Source: JABSSA01 sp039984715 (lineage in GTDB: Bacteria > Pseudomonadota > Alphaproteobacteria > Rhodobacterales > Rhodobacteraceae). Taken from it: 64,000 nt of DNA. The translations under genes were made by a program, and so were the position numbers. Where the stretch lies: the NCBI GenBank assembly GCA_039984715.1, contig JBDWUA010000018.1, positions 124,001 to 188,000 on the forward strand. Direction: 5' to 3'. Of the stretch, positions 1-9,285 are shown piece after piece. The notes under the pieces were generated by a model that saw only the letters and a list, made by a program, of their open reading frames with translations, searched no databases and was not told the DNA's origin. Positions within the stretch are counted from its first letter, which is position 1. The number at the start of each line of letters is the position of its first letter.

Positions 1-2
1 TT

Positions 3-1184
3 CCAGACATGCCGACAATAGGCGGTGTCACGTTTTCCAGTTGTGCCGCAGGTGTTCGTTACCAAGGCCGCCCAGACGTAATGTTAGCTGAATTGCGTCC
101 GGGCACGGCGATTGCAGGTGTTTTCACGCGGTCTTCAACGCGAGCCGCGCCAGTTTTGGATTGTCAGACCAAGCTGGGCGGCGCCTACGACAAGGGCGCC
201 GCCATTTTGGTGAATTCAGGTAACGCAAACGCCTTTACGGGACGTGCGGGGCTTGAGTCCGTCAGTGCCATTACGCAATCGGTTGCGGAAAAGCTCAATT
301 TGCCGGAATCCCGTGTGTTTACCGCATCGACTGGGGTTATCGGTGAACCACTGCCCCATGAACGCGTCACGCAAAGTTTAGGGCAATTGGTTAATTCCCT
401 AAGCGCCGAAGGGATTTCAGACGCTGCCCGCGCCATTATGACGACAGACACGTTCTCTAAGGGCGCGTTTCAGCAGGTTCAGATCAACGGCCAACAGGTT
501 CGCATCGCTGGGATCGCCAAGGGATCAGGTATGATTGCTCCCGATATGGCGACGATGCTTGTCTATATCTTTACCGACGCGGCAATGGGTCAAGAAAACC
601 TTCAGGCAATCACAAGCGAATGCGCCGAACTCACATTTAACCGCATCACGGTGGACAGCGACACGTCGACATCTGACACGGTGATGGTCGCTGCGACAGG
701 TGCGTCAAACGTCGACGTTAACAACGACTCTGCGTTCAAGGCTGCATTACACGATGTGATGCTTGATCTTGCCCATCAAGTCGTTCGCGACGGTGAAGGT
801 GCGACCAAGTTCATTGAAATCACCGTCAGCGGTGCGCAAACCGACACGGACGCCAAAACCCACGCTCTTTCTATTGCGAATTCACCGTTAGTCAAAACAG
901 CCCTTGCCGGGGAAGATCCCAATTGGGGTCGGGTGGTAATGGCGATTGGGAAATCAGGGGCACCTGCGGATCGCGATTTGATCTCGATTAGTTTTGGCGA
1001 TGTGTTGGTTGCAGAAAATGGTTGGGTTCACCCCGATTACGATGAATCCAAAGCTGCTGCACATATGAAAGGCTCGCATATTTGCCTTGGGGTCGATTTA
1101 GGCATGGGGTCTTCACGCGTCACCGTTTGGACATGTGATCTGACGCATGGGTATATCTCAATAAACGCTGATTACCGATCATGA
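3..1184 (+). CDS. argJ: Glutamate N-acetyltransferase / amino-acid acetyltransferase ArgJ (5' end outside window)
   Basis: ArgJ moves the acetyl group from N-acetylornithine to glutamate and can acetylate glutamate with acetyl-CoA, at the start of arginine synthesis in the cytoplasm. The frame is open to the left edge, and the residues before the first Met (Pro-Asp) continue the family pattern, so the true start lies upstream and about 20 residues are probably missing. The self-cleavage site is visible in GMIAPDMATML, where the new N-terminal Thr after Ala becomes the nucleophile. Other family marks are NSGNANA near the N-terminus and GEDPNWGRV near the C-terminus. The stop overlaps the start of the Nudix gene by 4 bp (ATGA), so the two are probably co-translated. 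Confidence 0.95.
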   Translation, partial: PDMPTIGGVTFSSCAAGVRYQGRPDVMLAELRPGTAIAGVFTRSSTRAAPVLDCQTKLGGAYDKGAAILVNSGNANAFTGRAGLESVSAITQSVAEKLNLPESRVFTASTGVIGEPLPHERVTQSLGQLVNSLSAEGISDAARAIMTTDTFSKGAFQQVQINGQQVRIAGIAKGSGMIAPDMATMLVYIFTDAAMGQENLQAITSECAELTFNRITVDSDTSTSDTVMVAATGASNVDVNNDSAFKAALHDVMLDLAHQVVRDGEGATKFIEITVSGAQTDTDAKTHALSIANSPLVKTALAGEDPNWGRVVMAIGKSGAPADRDLISISFGDVLVAENGWVHPDYDESKAAAHMKGSHICLGVDLGMGSSRVTVWTCDLTHGYISINADYRS

Positions 1185-1582
1185 AAAAAGTCGTTCTGGT
1201 TTCTGCCGTTGCGTTGATTGACGTCGACGGCCGTGTGTTATTAGCGCAGCGTCCGGTTGGAAAGTCGATGGCCGGATTGTGGGAATTCCCCGGCGGCAAA
1301 GTCGAAAAGGGCGAAACACCCGAAGAAGCCTTGGTGCGTGAATTGAACGAAGAGTTGGGCATCGACACTTGGGAAAGCTGTTTAGCGCCGCTTACCTTTG
1401 CGAGTCACTCTTATGAGGACTTCCATTTGCTGATGCCGCTGTTTGCCTGCCGTAAATGGAAGGGGACGCCAATAGCGTGCGAGCGACAAACATTAAAATG
1501 GGTCTTTCCGCGCGATTTTCGGGACTATCCTATGCCCCCCGCAGACGTGCCTTTAATCCCGATATTGCGTGACTGGCTGTGA
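1181..1582 (+). CDS. mutT: MutT-type Nudix hydrolase (8-oxo-dGTP diphosphatase)
   Basis: This 133-residue protein has the size of MutT, which hydrolyses 8-oxo-dGTP and so prevents A:T to C:G transversions. The Nudix box is complete: GGKVEKGETPEEA runs into RELNEELGI, giving the GX5EX7REUXEEXGU pattern with all metal-binding Glu residues. The N-terminal part (VLLAQRPVGKSMAGLWEFPGG) matches the MutT/MutY-C type of Nudix domain. The start overlaps the argJ stop by 4 bp, so the gene is translationally coupled. Other Nudix substrates cannot be excluded from sequence alone. Confidence 0.88.
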   Translation: MKKVVLVSAVALIDVDGRVLLAQRPVGKSMAGLWEFPGGKVEKGETPEEALVRELNEELGIDTWESCLAPLTFASHSYEDFHLLMPLFACRKWKGTPIACERQTLKWVFPRDFRDYPMPPADVPLIPILRDWL

Positions 1583-1703
1583 CGATTACCACATCTCGTT
1601 TCATCAATGGTTAAAAAAATTGCATATTTGTTAATTTTTCGATGACAATGACGGCAATCTATGGCTGTATTGACGAACATGTTTCTCGCGGGGAGGAAAA
1701 AAC

Positions 1704-1838
1704 GTGTTCCGAACAATCGCCTTGGGCACATCTGTCTTAATTCAGGGCATATATGTCAAAACTTTACCGGATGGTCGAATGACCGTGAAGGTAGGTGATA
1801 TGCAATATTCTGGCGCTCCAGTAGCTAAAGCTGCCTAA
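1704..1838 (+). CDS. Small conserved-looking protein, 44 aa
   Basis: A short gene starting with GTG, preceded by a strong ribosome-binding site (GGGAGG at 1691-1696, about 7 nt spacing). It encodes 44 residues beginning MFRTIALGTSV and ending with the stop at 1836. The product is mildly basic, with no cysteines and no membrane segment. The middle (KTLPDGRMTVKVGD) reads like a short beta-hairpin. I recall similar 40-45 residue proteins in roseobacters, but no function is known to me. A strong terminator follows within 30 bp, which supports a discrete short transcript. Confidence 0.6.
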   Translation: MFRTIALGTSVLIQGIYVKTLPDGRMTVKVGDMQYSGAPVAKAA

Positions 1839-1863
1839 ATAACACCACTCACACCTAGACATG

Positions 1864-1895
1864 AAAAGGGGCGGCACTGCAGGGCCGCCCCTTTT
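1864..1895. terminator. Bidirectional rho-independent terminator
   Basis: A 12-bp GC-rich stem (AAAAGGGGCGGC / GCCGCCCCTTTT) with an 8-nt loop, T-rich on the right and A-rich on the left. It lies between the convergent 44-aa gene (plus strand) and infB (minus strand) and can serve both. Confidence 0.85.
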
Positions 1896-1918
1896 TCTTT
1901 GATTGTCGCTTTTGATGA

Positions 1919-4426
1919 TTAAGTCAAAGTACGCGTTACTTCTTCGCGCTCAAAGATTTCAATGACGTCGTCTGGGCGAATATCTTCATAGTTTTCAAAG
2001 GCCATACCGCATTCCTGACCAGAGATGACTTCCGCGACTTCGTCTTTGAAGCGTTTCAGCGTTTTCAGCGTGCCTTCGTGGATCACCACATTGTCACGCA
2101 GCAAACGCACTCCGGCAGACCGACGCGCCACACCTTCTGTCACAAGACACCCGGCAACCTTGCCGATGCCAGTCACTTTGAAGACTTCTTTGATCGTCGC
2201 ATAACCGATGAACTTTTCGCGAATTTCGGCGCTTAGCAAGCCACTGGCTGCGGCTTTCACATCATCGACCAAATCATAAATGACCGAATAATACCGAATC
2301 TCGACGCCTTTTTGATTCGCAGTATTTCGCGCAGATGTATTCGCACGCACGTTAAATCCAAAGACAGGCGCGCCGCTGGCTTCGGCCAGACCCACATCTG
2401 TTTCGGTAATCGCGCCCACACCGGAATGAAGAACACGCACGCGTACTTCGTCATTTCCGATTTTTTCCATCGCTTGAACGATCGCTTCGGCCGAGCCCTG
2501 CACATCCGTTTTCACGAGGATCGGCAGTTCTTCGACGTCTTCATCCGCCTTGGCTTTGGCCATCAACTGTTCAAGTGTCGTCGCCGCGCCCGCTGCTGCA
2601 CGTTTATCTTTGGCAGCTTGCTCGCGATATTCAGCGATCTCACGCGCTTGCGCTTCGGTGTCGGTCACGTTCAGAACATCGCCCGCTTCGGGTGTTCCGT
2701 TCAAGCCAAGCACCTCGACAGGCACAGATGGACCAGCCACCTTCACGCGTTCGCCCTGATCGTTGATCAATGCGCGCACTTTACCGTATTGCTCACCGAC
2801 AACAAAAATGTCGCCCTGCTTAAGCGTACCAGTCTGAATCAGAACTGTCGCAACTGGGCCACGTCCAACATCAAGCTGTGCTTCGATGACGGCACCTTGT
2901 GCAGCCCGGTTGGGGTTGGCTTTCAATTCAAGAAGCTCGGCCTGCAAGGAAATGGCTTCCAGCAATTGATCAAGACCCTGACCAGAAATTGCAGACACTT
3001 CGACATCCTGCACTTCACCAGACATCTTTTCGACAATGACTTCGTGTTGAAGCAAGTCCGTTCTAACTTTGTCCGGGTTCGCTGACGGTTTATCGATCTT
3101 GTTGATCGCCACGATCATCGGCACTTCGGCCGCTTTCGCGTGGTTAATCGCTTCGATTGTTTGCGGCATAACCGCATCATCGGCTGCCACAACCAGAACA
3201 ACGATATCCGTCACCTGAGCACCACGTGACCGCATCGACGTAAACGCCGCGTGTCCAGGTGTATCAAGGAACGACAAGATTGCGCCGTCTTTGGTTTTGA
3301 CCTGATACGCACCAATATGCTGCGTGATGCCACCTGCTTCGCCAGTTGTAACACTGGTGTCGCGGATCGCATCCAAAAGCGACGTTTTACCGTGGTCTAC
3401 GTGACCCATGATCGTGATGACCGGAGGACGTGCTTCCAGCGTTTCGGGATCATCTTCAGTTTCTTTGATCACATCTTCAACATCCGCATCAGAAACACGG
3501 GTCATTTCGTGACCAAATTCTTCGATGATCAATTCTGCTGTATCGGCGTCAATGGTTTGGTTTTGCGTGACCATCATATCCATATTCATGAGTGATTTGA
3601 CCACATCACCAACACGTTCAGACATCCGGATCGCCAGCTCTGAAACCACGATGGCTTCTGGCAGCTGAACGTTACGCACAACTTTTTCGCGCGATTCGAC
3701 ACCACCCATCGCTTTTTGACGGGCGCGTTCCTGCTTGCGCTTCATGGCAGCCATCGAACGTTGACGTCCGCCTTCGCCACCCGACAAGGCTTGGTTCAGG
3801 GTCAGCTTGCCGGACCGGCGTCCAGCATCGTCGCCACGACCACGTCCACCACGATTGTCCCGTGGTTGTTCGCGATCTTGTTTGCGCGGAGTCGCCTGAC
3901 GGTCACCCGTTGGCTTTGGTCGTTCAGTCTGTTGTTTTTGCGGAGCCGCCGCCGCTGGTGCGGGTGCTGGCGCAGCCGGTGCTGCTGCACGACGAGCTGC
4001 AGCCTCTTTTTCTTCTTTCTTGAGGCGCGCTTCTTCTTCTTTGGCTTTCAAAGCTTCGACGCGTTCGCGTTCTTCACGCTCTTTTGTCTCCGCTTCTGCA
4101 CGGCGACGTTCGCGATCTGCTTCGCGGGCTTTTTCTTGAGCTTCGCGTTGCGCCGCTTCTTCAACTTCACGCGCCTTGGCTGCTTGAACAGCCTTTAGAC
4201 GACGCTCCATTTCGGAATCAGAGATCCCTGCAGGACGCTTGCCCGAACCACCAGCGGATAGTCCACCACCTGACGGCTTAGACGCACCAGGCTTTGGAAC
4301 GACAACGCGCTTGCGCTTCGTTTCGACGACGACATTCTTTGTACGCCCGTGGCTGAAGCTTTGCTTCACATTCCCCGAACGCGGCCCGCTAAGGCCAAGT
4401 GTCTTTTTACCGTCCGTATCGCTCAT
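1919..4426 (-). CDS. infB: Translation initiation factor IF-2
   Basis: IF-2 is the GTPase that places fMet-tRNA on the 30S subunit and promotes subunit joining. The 835-residue length is normal for alphaproteobacteria. The N-terminal 200 residues are a charged linker rich in Glu/Lys/Arg, then Ala/Pro and Arg/Gly (a long predicted helix at about 70-145). The G domain begins at about residue 337: G1 is GHVDHGKT (341-348), G3 is DTPGH and G4 is NKID. The C-terminal beta-barrel domains follow. It is the last gene of the rimP-nusA-ylxR-infB cluster, 9 bp after ylxR, and ends at the bidirectional terminator at 1864-1895. Confidence 0.97.
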   Translation of the reverse strand: MSDTDGKKTLGLSGPRSGNVKQSFSHGRTKNVVVETKRKRVVVPKPGASKPSGGGLSAGGSGKRPAGISDSEMERRLKAVQAAKAREVEEAAQREAQEKAREADRERRRAEAETKEREERERVEALKAKEEEARLKKEEKEAAARRAAAPAAPAPAPAAAAPQKQQTERPKPTGDRQATPRKQDREQPRDNRGGRGRGDDAGRRSGKLTLNQALSGGEGGRQRSMAAMKRKQERARQKAMGGVESREKVVRNVQLPEAIVVSELAIRMSERVGDVVKSLMNMDMMVTQNQTIDADTAELIIEEFGHEMTRVSDADVEDVIKETEDDPETLEARPPVITIMGHVDHGKTSLLDAIRDTSVTTGEAGGITQHIGAYQVKTKDGAILSFLDTPGHAAFTSMRSRGAQVTDIVVLVVAADDAVMPQTIEAINHAKAAEVPMIVAINKIDKPSANPDKVRTDLLQHEVIVEKMSGEVQDVEVSAISGQGLDQLLEAISLQAELLELKANPNRAAQGAVIEAQLDVGRGPVATVLIQTGTLKQGDIFVVGEQYGKVRALINDQGERVKVAGPSVPVEVLGLNGTPEAGDVLNVTDTEAQAREIAEYREQAAKDKRAAAGAATTLEQLMAKAKADEDVEELPILVKTDVQGSAEAIVQAMEKIGNDEVRVRVLHSGVGAITETDVGLAEASGAPVFGFNVRANTSARNTANQKGVEIRYYSVIYDLVDDVKAAASGLLSAEIREKFIGYATIKEVFKVTGIGKVAGCLVTEGVARRSAGVRLLRDNVVIHEGTLKTLKRFKDEVAEVISGQECGMAFENYEDIRPDDVIEIFEREEVTRTLT

Positions 4427-4435
4427 AAAGCTCGT

Positions 4436-5059
4436 CTATCCTTTCCGGCGGCCCATTCCGCCGTCTTCGATTTCGCGCATGCCTCGCAGTCGCTGGGCTT
4501 CCTCTACAACACGTTGCGTGAGTCCACCAGAGGCGAGCGCCCCATGTATTAAAGTTTGACGTCCAAACGCCAAACCAAGTTCATCTGCTGTTAACCAGCC
4601 AATATATTGTCCGTAGTGCGGCGTCGAAAGCTTTGTCTTTCCACGCGTTGATCCATCACTTGCCTGCATCAGGACTTGCGCGTCTTCGCGCTGCAAAAAG
4701 TCCTTTACCTTCTCGTATCCAGCGGTTGCCTTGCCAGACTTGCGTGCAAGCGAGATCAACTCGATCACACGTCTGGCCAATTGTCGTTCAACTTCGTCAA
4801 CCAGGCCTTCTGGAACACGTGCAGACTGTTTTAAACCTCGTGAGAAAAGGCTTTTCTCGACTGCCTTTTCCAATGCTTCCCGAGTGGATGTCACATAGAC
4901 GCCCCGCCCGGGTAATTTTCCTAATATGTCAGGTACAACCTGATCTTCGGGACCAAGGACAAAACGGACGAGTCCTGTCTTTGGTTCAACTTCCCCGGTC
5001 GCAATACACTTGCGTTCAGGCCCATCGAGCCGAGGATTATGGGCACCACCGCGTCCCAT
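4436..5059 (-). CDS. YlxR-family RNA-binding protein with L7Ae-like C-terminal domain
   Basis: The N-terminal half is a YlxR (DUF448) domain, with PERKCIATGE, VRFV and KLPGRGVYV motifs. The C-terminal half resembles a ribosomal L7Ae fold (LARKSGKATAGYEKVK, then QASDGS). Proteins of this two-domain type lie between nusA and infB in alphaproteobacteria and bind RNA; their exact role is not settled. I chose the start at 5059 (MGRGGAHN) because family members begin just before the PERKC motif. An in-frame ATG at 5101 would overlap nusA by 20 bp; neither start has a strong Shine-Dalgarno site. The gene is transcribed with nusA and infB. Confidence 0.9.
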   Translation of the reverse strand: MGRGGAHNPRLDGPERKCIATGEVEPKTGLVRFVLGPEDQVVPDILGKLPGRGVYVTSTREALEKAVEKSLFSRGLKQSARVPEGLVDEVERQLARRVIELISLARKSGKATAGYEKVKDFLQREDAQVLMQASDGSTRGKTKLSTPHYGQYIGWLTADELGLAFGRQTLIHGALASGGLTQRVVEEAQRLRGMREIEDGGMGRRKG

Positions 5060-5081
5060 GTCCGTAAAACGAGGCCTGAGA

Positions 5082-6710
5082 TCAGGCCCCGGCCTCCGCA
5101 TCTGTTTCAGCTTCTGCGTTCGGCTCGTCGGACTCTTCTTCAGTTTCCAAATCTGCTAGGTCAACCCATCCCAAAAGAACGCGGGCAGTCATTACCATGG
5201 TTTGCGCTTCCTCTAGGCTGATTTCAAACGGCTCAAGAAGGCCATCGTCTTTTACACGCTCGCCGTCAACCGTTGTCCAGCCACCAGCCAGCTCCCAGTC
5301 CGCACATGTTGCAAAGTCTTCCAGCGTTTTGACGCCGTCATTGGCCAATGCCTCTACCATTTGGGGTGTCAGACCCTCAAATTCAATAAGGCTGTCTTCA
5401 ACGCCCAGTGCGCGAGCAGCTTCAAGTGCGGCTTTCGCCTGGGCTTCCAGAACGTCACGGCCACGCGCTTGAAGTTCTTTGGCTGTGTCTTCGTCAACAC
5501 CGTCAATGACCAGCAATTCGCTGATTTCGACGTATGCGACCTCTTCGAGGCTAGTAAACCCTTCGGATACAAGCAACTGAGCAAAGAATTCGTCCAAGTC
5601 CAAATTGTCCATGAACAGCTTGGTCCGCAGTTCGAATTCTGCCTGACGACGCGCTGATTCATCCGCTTCGGTCATGATGTCGATATCAAGGTTCGTCAGC
5701 TGAGACGCCAAACGAACGTTCTGACCGCGACGGCCAATCGCAAGCGACAGCTGTTCTTCGGGAACAACAACTTCGATTTTACCCGCTTCTTCATCCAAAA
5801 CAACTTTGGACACTTCTGCCGGTTGCAACGCGTTCACAAGGAACGTTGGCTGATCTTCATTCCAAGGAATGATGTCGATCTTTTCGCCCTGCAATTCATT
5901 TACAACCGCTTGAACCCGGCTACCGCGCATACCGACGCAGGCACCAACTGGGTCAATCGAACCATCATAGCTGATCACAGCGATCTTTGCCCGGCTTCCC
6001 GGATCCCGCGCAACAGCTTTGATATCGATGATATTGTCGTAAATTTCCGGCACTTCCATTTTAAACAGTTCGGCCATGAATTCCGGAGCGGTTCGGCTTA
6101 GGAAAATCTGTGGCCCACGTTGTTCGCGACGCACGTCTTTGATGTAGCACCGAATACGGTCGCCCGGACGATAGCTTTCGCGTCCGATCTTTTCGTTGCG
6201 GCGCAAGACAGCTTCACCGGCACCAACGTCGACGATGACGTTGCCATATTCTTCGCGTTTGACCAGCGCGTTGATGATTGTACCAGCGCGGTCTTTGAAC
6301 TCTTCGAATTGACGATCGCGTTCGGCTTCACGAATCTTTTGCAGAATAACCTGTTTGGCAGATTGTGCTGCGATACGGCCCATTTCTACAGGTGGGACTT
6401 CTTCGATGAAGTGATCCCCAACGGATGGATCGTCCAGATATTGCTTGGCCTGCTCAACGGTGAATTCCGCCTGATAATTCTCAAGCTCTTCTTCCTCGAC
6501 CACAGTCCGCACGCGGGTGAATGTCGCCTTGCCTGTTTTACGGTCGATATGGACGCGAATGTCCATTTCCGCGCCATAACGGGACTTTGCAGCCCGGGCG
6601 AGCGATTCTTCCATTGCCTCGACCACCAAACCTGGGTCGATCATTTTTTCACGCGCAACAGCCTCGGCTGTTTGCAAAAGTTCAAGCTGGTTTGCCGATG
6701 TAATCGCCAT
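5082..6710 (-). CDS. nusA: Transcription termination/antitermination factor NusA
   Basis: NusA binds RNA polymerase and nascent RNA and governs pausing, termination and antitermination. The 542-residue protein shows the expected order: N-terminal polymerase-binding domain, S1 domain (about 135-200, GNVIVDVGAGEAVLRR), two KH domains (VGACVGMRGSRVQAV; LAIGRRGQNVRLASQ), then helix-hairpin-helix repeats and an acidic tail rich in Glu/Asp/Ala. Its ATG overlaps the rimP stop by one base (TGATG), so the two are translationally coupled. Confidence 0.97.
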   Translation of the reverse strand: MAITSANQLELLQTAEAVAREKMIDPGLVVEAMEESLARAAKSRYGAEMDIRVHIDRKTGKATFTRVRTVVEEEELENYQAEFTVEQAKQYLDDPSVGDHFIEEVPPVEMGRIAAQSAKQVILQKIREAERDRQFEEFKDRAGTIINALVKREEYGNVIVDVGAGEAVLRRNEKIGRESYRPGDRIRCYIKDVRREQRGPQIFLSRTAPEFMAELFKMEVPEIYDNIIDIKAVARDPGSRAKIAVISYDGSIDPVGACVGMRGSRVQAVVNELQGEKIDIIPWNEDQPTFLVNALQPAEVSKVVLDEEAGKIEVVVPEEQLSLAIGRRGQNVRLASQLTNLDIDIMTEADESARRQAEFELRTKLFMDNLDLDEFFAQLLVSEGFTSLEEVAYVEISELLVIDGVDEDTAKELQARGRDVLEAQAKAALEAARALGVEDSLIEFEGLTPQMVEALANDGVKTLEDFATCADWELAGGWTTVDGERVKDDGLLEPFEISLEEAQTMVMTARVLLGWVDLADLETEEESDEPNAEAETDAEAGA

Positions 6711-7303
6711 CAGTTCTCCTCCGTTGACCCTTCGGTCTTAATCTCGTCGAATTGGTCTTCGTTCAAAACGCCAGCAGCCTTTCGCTGGCGAAGCATTTCT
6801 TTGATCAGTTCATCGGTCAGAACAAGCTTGGCTTCGCTCAACCAATCGAAATTCAGACCAATGGTCATTTCGCCCCCTTCACCAGGGGCCGCAACATTGA
6901 TCAGTACTTCGTCATTTTCCACACCGGCCAACACCCCCCGAAATCGGCGGCGTCCATCGATGGAATCAGTTGTCTCGATCTTAACGTCATATCCTTCGTA
7001 CAGTTCAAAGTCTTTGACGCGTGTCAGTGGACGGTCGATTCCCGGCGAAGATACTTCCAAAGTGTAAGCATCCAAAATTGGATCTTCGACATCAAGAACG
7101 GCGCTGACAGCTGTGCTGATAGCTGCGCAATCATCCACCTCTATGCCACCACTGGCCTTATCCGCCATAATCTGAAGCGTCGGTTCGTTCCCAGACATCA
7201 AACGAATGCGCACAAGTTCATACCCCATGTCCGCAATCACCGGTTCGATGATTTCGGCCAGACGGCGATCCATAGCAGCTTTGGCGATCAGACTATTGGT
7301 CAT
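6710..7303 (-). CDS. rimP: Ribosome maturation factor RimP
   Basis: RimP helps 30S subunit assembly. The 197-residue product has the family's IIEPVIADMGYELV segment, the DCAAIS stretch and the TLEVSSPGIDRPL signature, followed by the C-terminal SH3-like domain. An ATG further upstream (7426) would add 41 residues across a terminator. The start at 7303 has a Shine-Dalgarno site (GAAGGA) 4-5 nt away and matches the family N-terminus. It is the first gene of the nusA cluster. Confidence 0.93.
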   Translation of the reverse strand: MTNSLIAKAAMDRRLAEIIEPVIADMGYELVRIRLMSGNEPTLQIMADKASGGIEVDDCAAISTAVSAVLDVEDPILDAYTLEVSSPGIDRPLTRVKDFELYEGYDVKIETTDSIDGRRRFRGVLAGVENDEVLINVAAPGEGGEMTIGLNFDWLSEAKLVLTDELIKEMLRQRKAAGVLNEDQFDEIKTEGSTEEN

Positions 7304-7326
7304 TGGTCCTTCGGTGTGTTCAGGCA

Positions 7327-7350
7327 CAAAAAAACGGGCGCGCGGCCCGT
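7327..7350 (-). terminator. Rho-independent terminator
   Basis: Read on the minus strand this is a GC hairpin (ACGGGC / GCCCGT) followed by seven T residues. It lies downstream of the pip-binding-protein pair and just before rimP, separating the two transcription units. Confidence 0.75.
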
Positions 7351-7460
7351 CGATATTTCCCGGTGGAGCGTTCAGTTTGGACCCGAGCGCGCCGCTGTTG
7401 AACCGCATATACGCGCGGCAATCCAAGACTGCAAGGCTGTTCTAGAGTCGATCCGTCAAA

Positions 7461-8279
7461 TCAGGCGCGCCACCAACGTTCGGCCATGCGCAAATTGTCC
7501 AGTGGCCATATTCGGCCAACCTGTGCAGGCAGACCCACGCTGTAGCGTGCGATTTGCATGACATCAGAATCATCAGGAAGACGGTGCATGTTCGGCACAT
7601 CGGTCATTTTGACCCCATCCGCCACATCGACCAGACCTTCGGCCAAAGCTTGTGCACGCACGGCATCATCAGCAAAATGCACGAACTCAATACGGTCAAA
7701 CCAACCTGCCGCGTCAGCGCGCCAATGTGTTTCAACACGTTCTCCGATAAAATGGCGACCAGCATCGAACTTATGAAGACGATAAAAGCCGGTGCCAACG
7801 CCCGGTCGGCCTTCGGCGCGAATCAAATAATCTGGGCCCGCCAACTTGTAAGGCAAACTCAGGTCCGGCGTTTCCAGGGTCAGAGTGATCTGCAATCCAC
7901 GGAATTCGATGCGACCTAAGTCCTTCAAGGAATACGCCACATCCTGCGCGCTCAGCGCTGATCCATCATGGAAGACCACGTTTTCTTCTAAATCAAACGT
8001 CCAGATTCGTCCGGCATCCTGACCAACCCAGGTTTTCGCAATACGTCCGCGCAACGTTCCATCCGCCGCGATTTCCGTAAGACCTTCGTGAACCGCGCTG
8101 GTGGCCGCCTGCATCATCAGACCGGAACCCGCCGCAAGCCAGATATCATCGCGTTTTGATCCAGACAGTGCGGCGCGCAGCTGCCCACCGCGCTTAGGAG
8201 CAGCAGAAACACCCGTCGCCGTCAGCAATGCCGCAGCAGCACCTGAAGCGAATAAAGCGCGTCTGTCGATCCGCGTCAT
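7461..8279 (-). CDS. Short ABC-transporter solute-binding protein, family 5, exported
   Basis: The N-terminus looks like a Tat/Sec signal (MTRIDRRALFASGAAAALLTATGVSAA), with twin Arg and a cleavage site near residue 27. The mature part resembles the first lobe of oligopeptide-binding proteins: HEGLTEIAADGTLRGRIAKTW, then IWTFDLEENVVFHDGSALSAQDVAYSL. At 272 residues it is only about half the usual 500, and no permease or ATPase lies near. It may be a stand-alone binder or a shortened gene. It overlaps the pip stop by 4 bp (ATGA), so it is made with the peptidase. The pairing suggests peptide-related work, which is inference. Confidence 0.75.
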   Translation of the reverse strand: MTRIDRRALFASGAAAALLTATGVSAAPKRGGQLRAALSGSKRDDIWLAAGSGLMMQAATSAVHEGLTEIAADGTLRGRIAKTWVGQDAGRIWTFDLEENVVFHDGSALSAQDVAYSLKDLGRIEFRGLQITLTLETPDLSLPYKLAGPDYLIRAEGRPGVGTGFYRLHKFDAGRHFIGERVETHWRADAAGWFDRIEFVHFADDAVRAQALAEGLVDVADGVKMTDVPNMHRLPDDSDVMQIARYSVGLPAQVGRIWPLDNLRMAERWWRA

Positions 8280-9247
8280 TTCCCTGCCATCCTGTCCATC
8301 GCCCTGACCAGCTCTGCCGAAATCCCCGGCTCACTTAGGGCATGACCCGCATTGCGGACCAGTTTCAATTCCGCCTTCGGCCAAGCCTTTGCAAGCTTCC
8401 ATGCCGATTCGGGTGGGCAGATCATATCATATCTGCCCTGAACGATAACGCCGGGAATATGTTTGATGCGATCCGCATGCGCGAGAATCTGGCCATCAAA
8501 CTCCATCCAACCCTTATTCGTGAAATAATGGTTTTCCAAACGCGCAAAGGCCCGCGCATATTCGCCCGGCGCTTCGCCGCCAGAGCCATTCGAATGGATC
8601 GAGGCAAGCGCATTTTCCCATGACGACCAAGCACGGGCAAACTGTGTTTCCTGGGTGATGTTGCCAGAAAAGAGCCGGCGACTGTAAGCTTCAATCAGGT
8701 CGCCTTGTTCGTCCTTTGGCACCAGTTCCGTAAAGCGTGCCCATGCTTCGGGCCAAAACTTTCCAGCGCCACCGCCATAAAACCAGTCCAATTCAGACTG
8801 CATCATCAGGAAAACACCGCGTAGAACAAGAGATCTTACGCGATCTGGATGCGTTTGCGCATAGATCAACGCCAACGTCGCGCCCCACGATCCCCCAAAA
8901 CATATCCACGCGTCGATCTTCAGATCATCGCGAATACGTTCGATATCAGACACAAGATGCCATGTCGTATTAGCCGTGATGTTCGCATGCGGTCTGGATC
9001 GACCACATCCGCGCTGATCAAACAATATGACGCGGTAATATTCGGGGTCGAAATAACGACGCATGGACGGGCTGCACCCGCCGCCCGGTCCACCATGCAT
9101 GACAATGACCGGCTGACCATTTGGGTTGCCGCATTGTTCAACATAAATCTTGTGGCCATCCCCAACATCCAACACGCGCTGATCGAACGGTTCGATCGGC
9201 GGGTAAAGATATTGGACTGCGCGCTTTTGGTCGCTGTGTTTATCCAT
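8276..9247 (-). CDS. pip: Proline iminopeptidase
   Basis: An alpha/beta-hydrolase that removes N-terminal proline from peptides. Visible marks are the oxyanion segment HGGPGGG, the DQRGCGRS strand and the nucleophile elbow GGSWGATLAL with catalytic Ser. The Asp follows in GRYDMICP and the His in NAGHALSEPG. The start at 9247 (MDKHSDQKR) gives 323 residues, close to the family's 310-320. An upstream in-frame ATG at 9313 would run into ubiG's leader and is unlikely. It is divergent from ubiG and coupled to the downstream binding-protein gene. Confidence 0.93.
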   Translation of the reverse strand: MDKHSDQKRAVQYLYPPIEPFDQRVLDVGDGHKIYVEQCGNPNGQPVIVMHGGPGGGCSPSMRRYFDPEYYRVILFDQRGCGRSRPHANITANTTWHLVSDIERIRDDLKIDAWICFGGSWGATLALIYAQTHPDRVRSLVLRGVFLMMQSELDWFYGGGAGKFWPEAWARFTELVPKDEQGDLIEAYSRRLFSGNITQETQFARAWSSWENALASIHSNGSGGEAPGEYARAFARLENHYFTNKGWMEFDGQILAHADRIKHIPGVIVQGRYDMICPPESAWKLAKAWPKAELKLVRNAGHALSEPGISAELVRAMDRMAGK

Positions 9248-9285
9248 CACATCGCTTACATAATGCGTTAACCCATCAAGAGCAC

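Noticed and set aside
3251..4198. Plus-strand open frames within infB (3251-3595, 3716-4198)
   Set aside because: They are antisense shadows of infB with low-complexity or cysteine- and phenylalanine-rich translations and no ribosome-binding sites.
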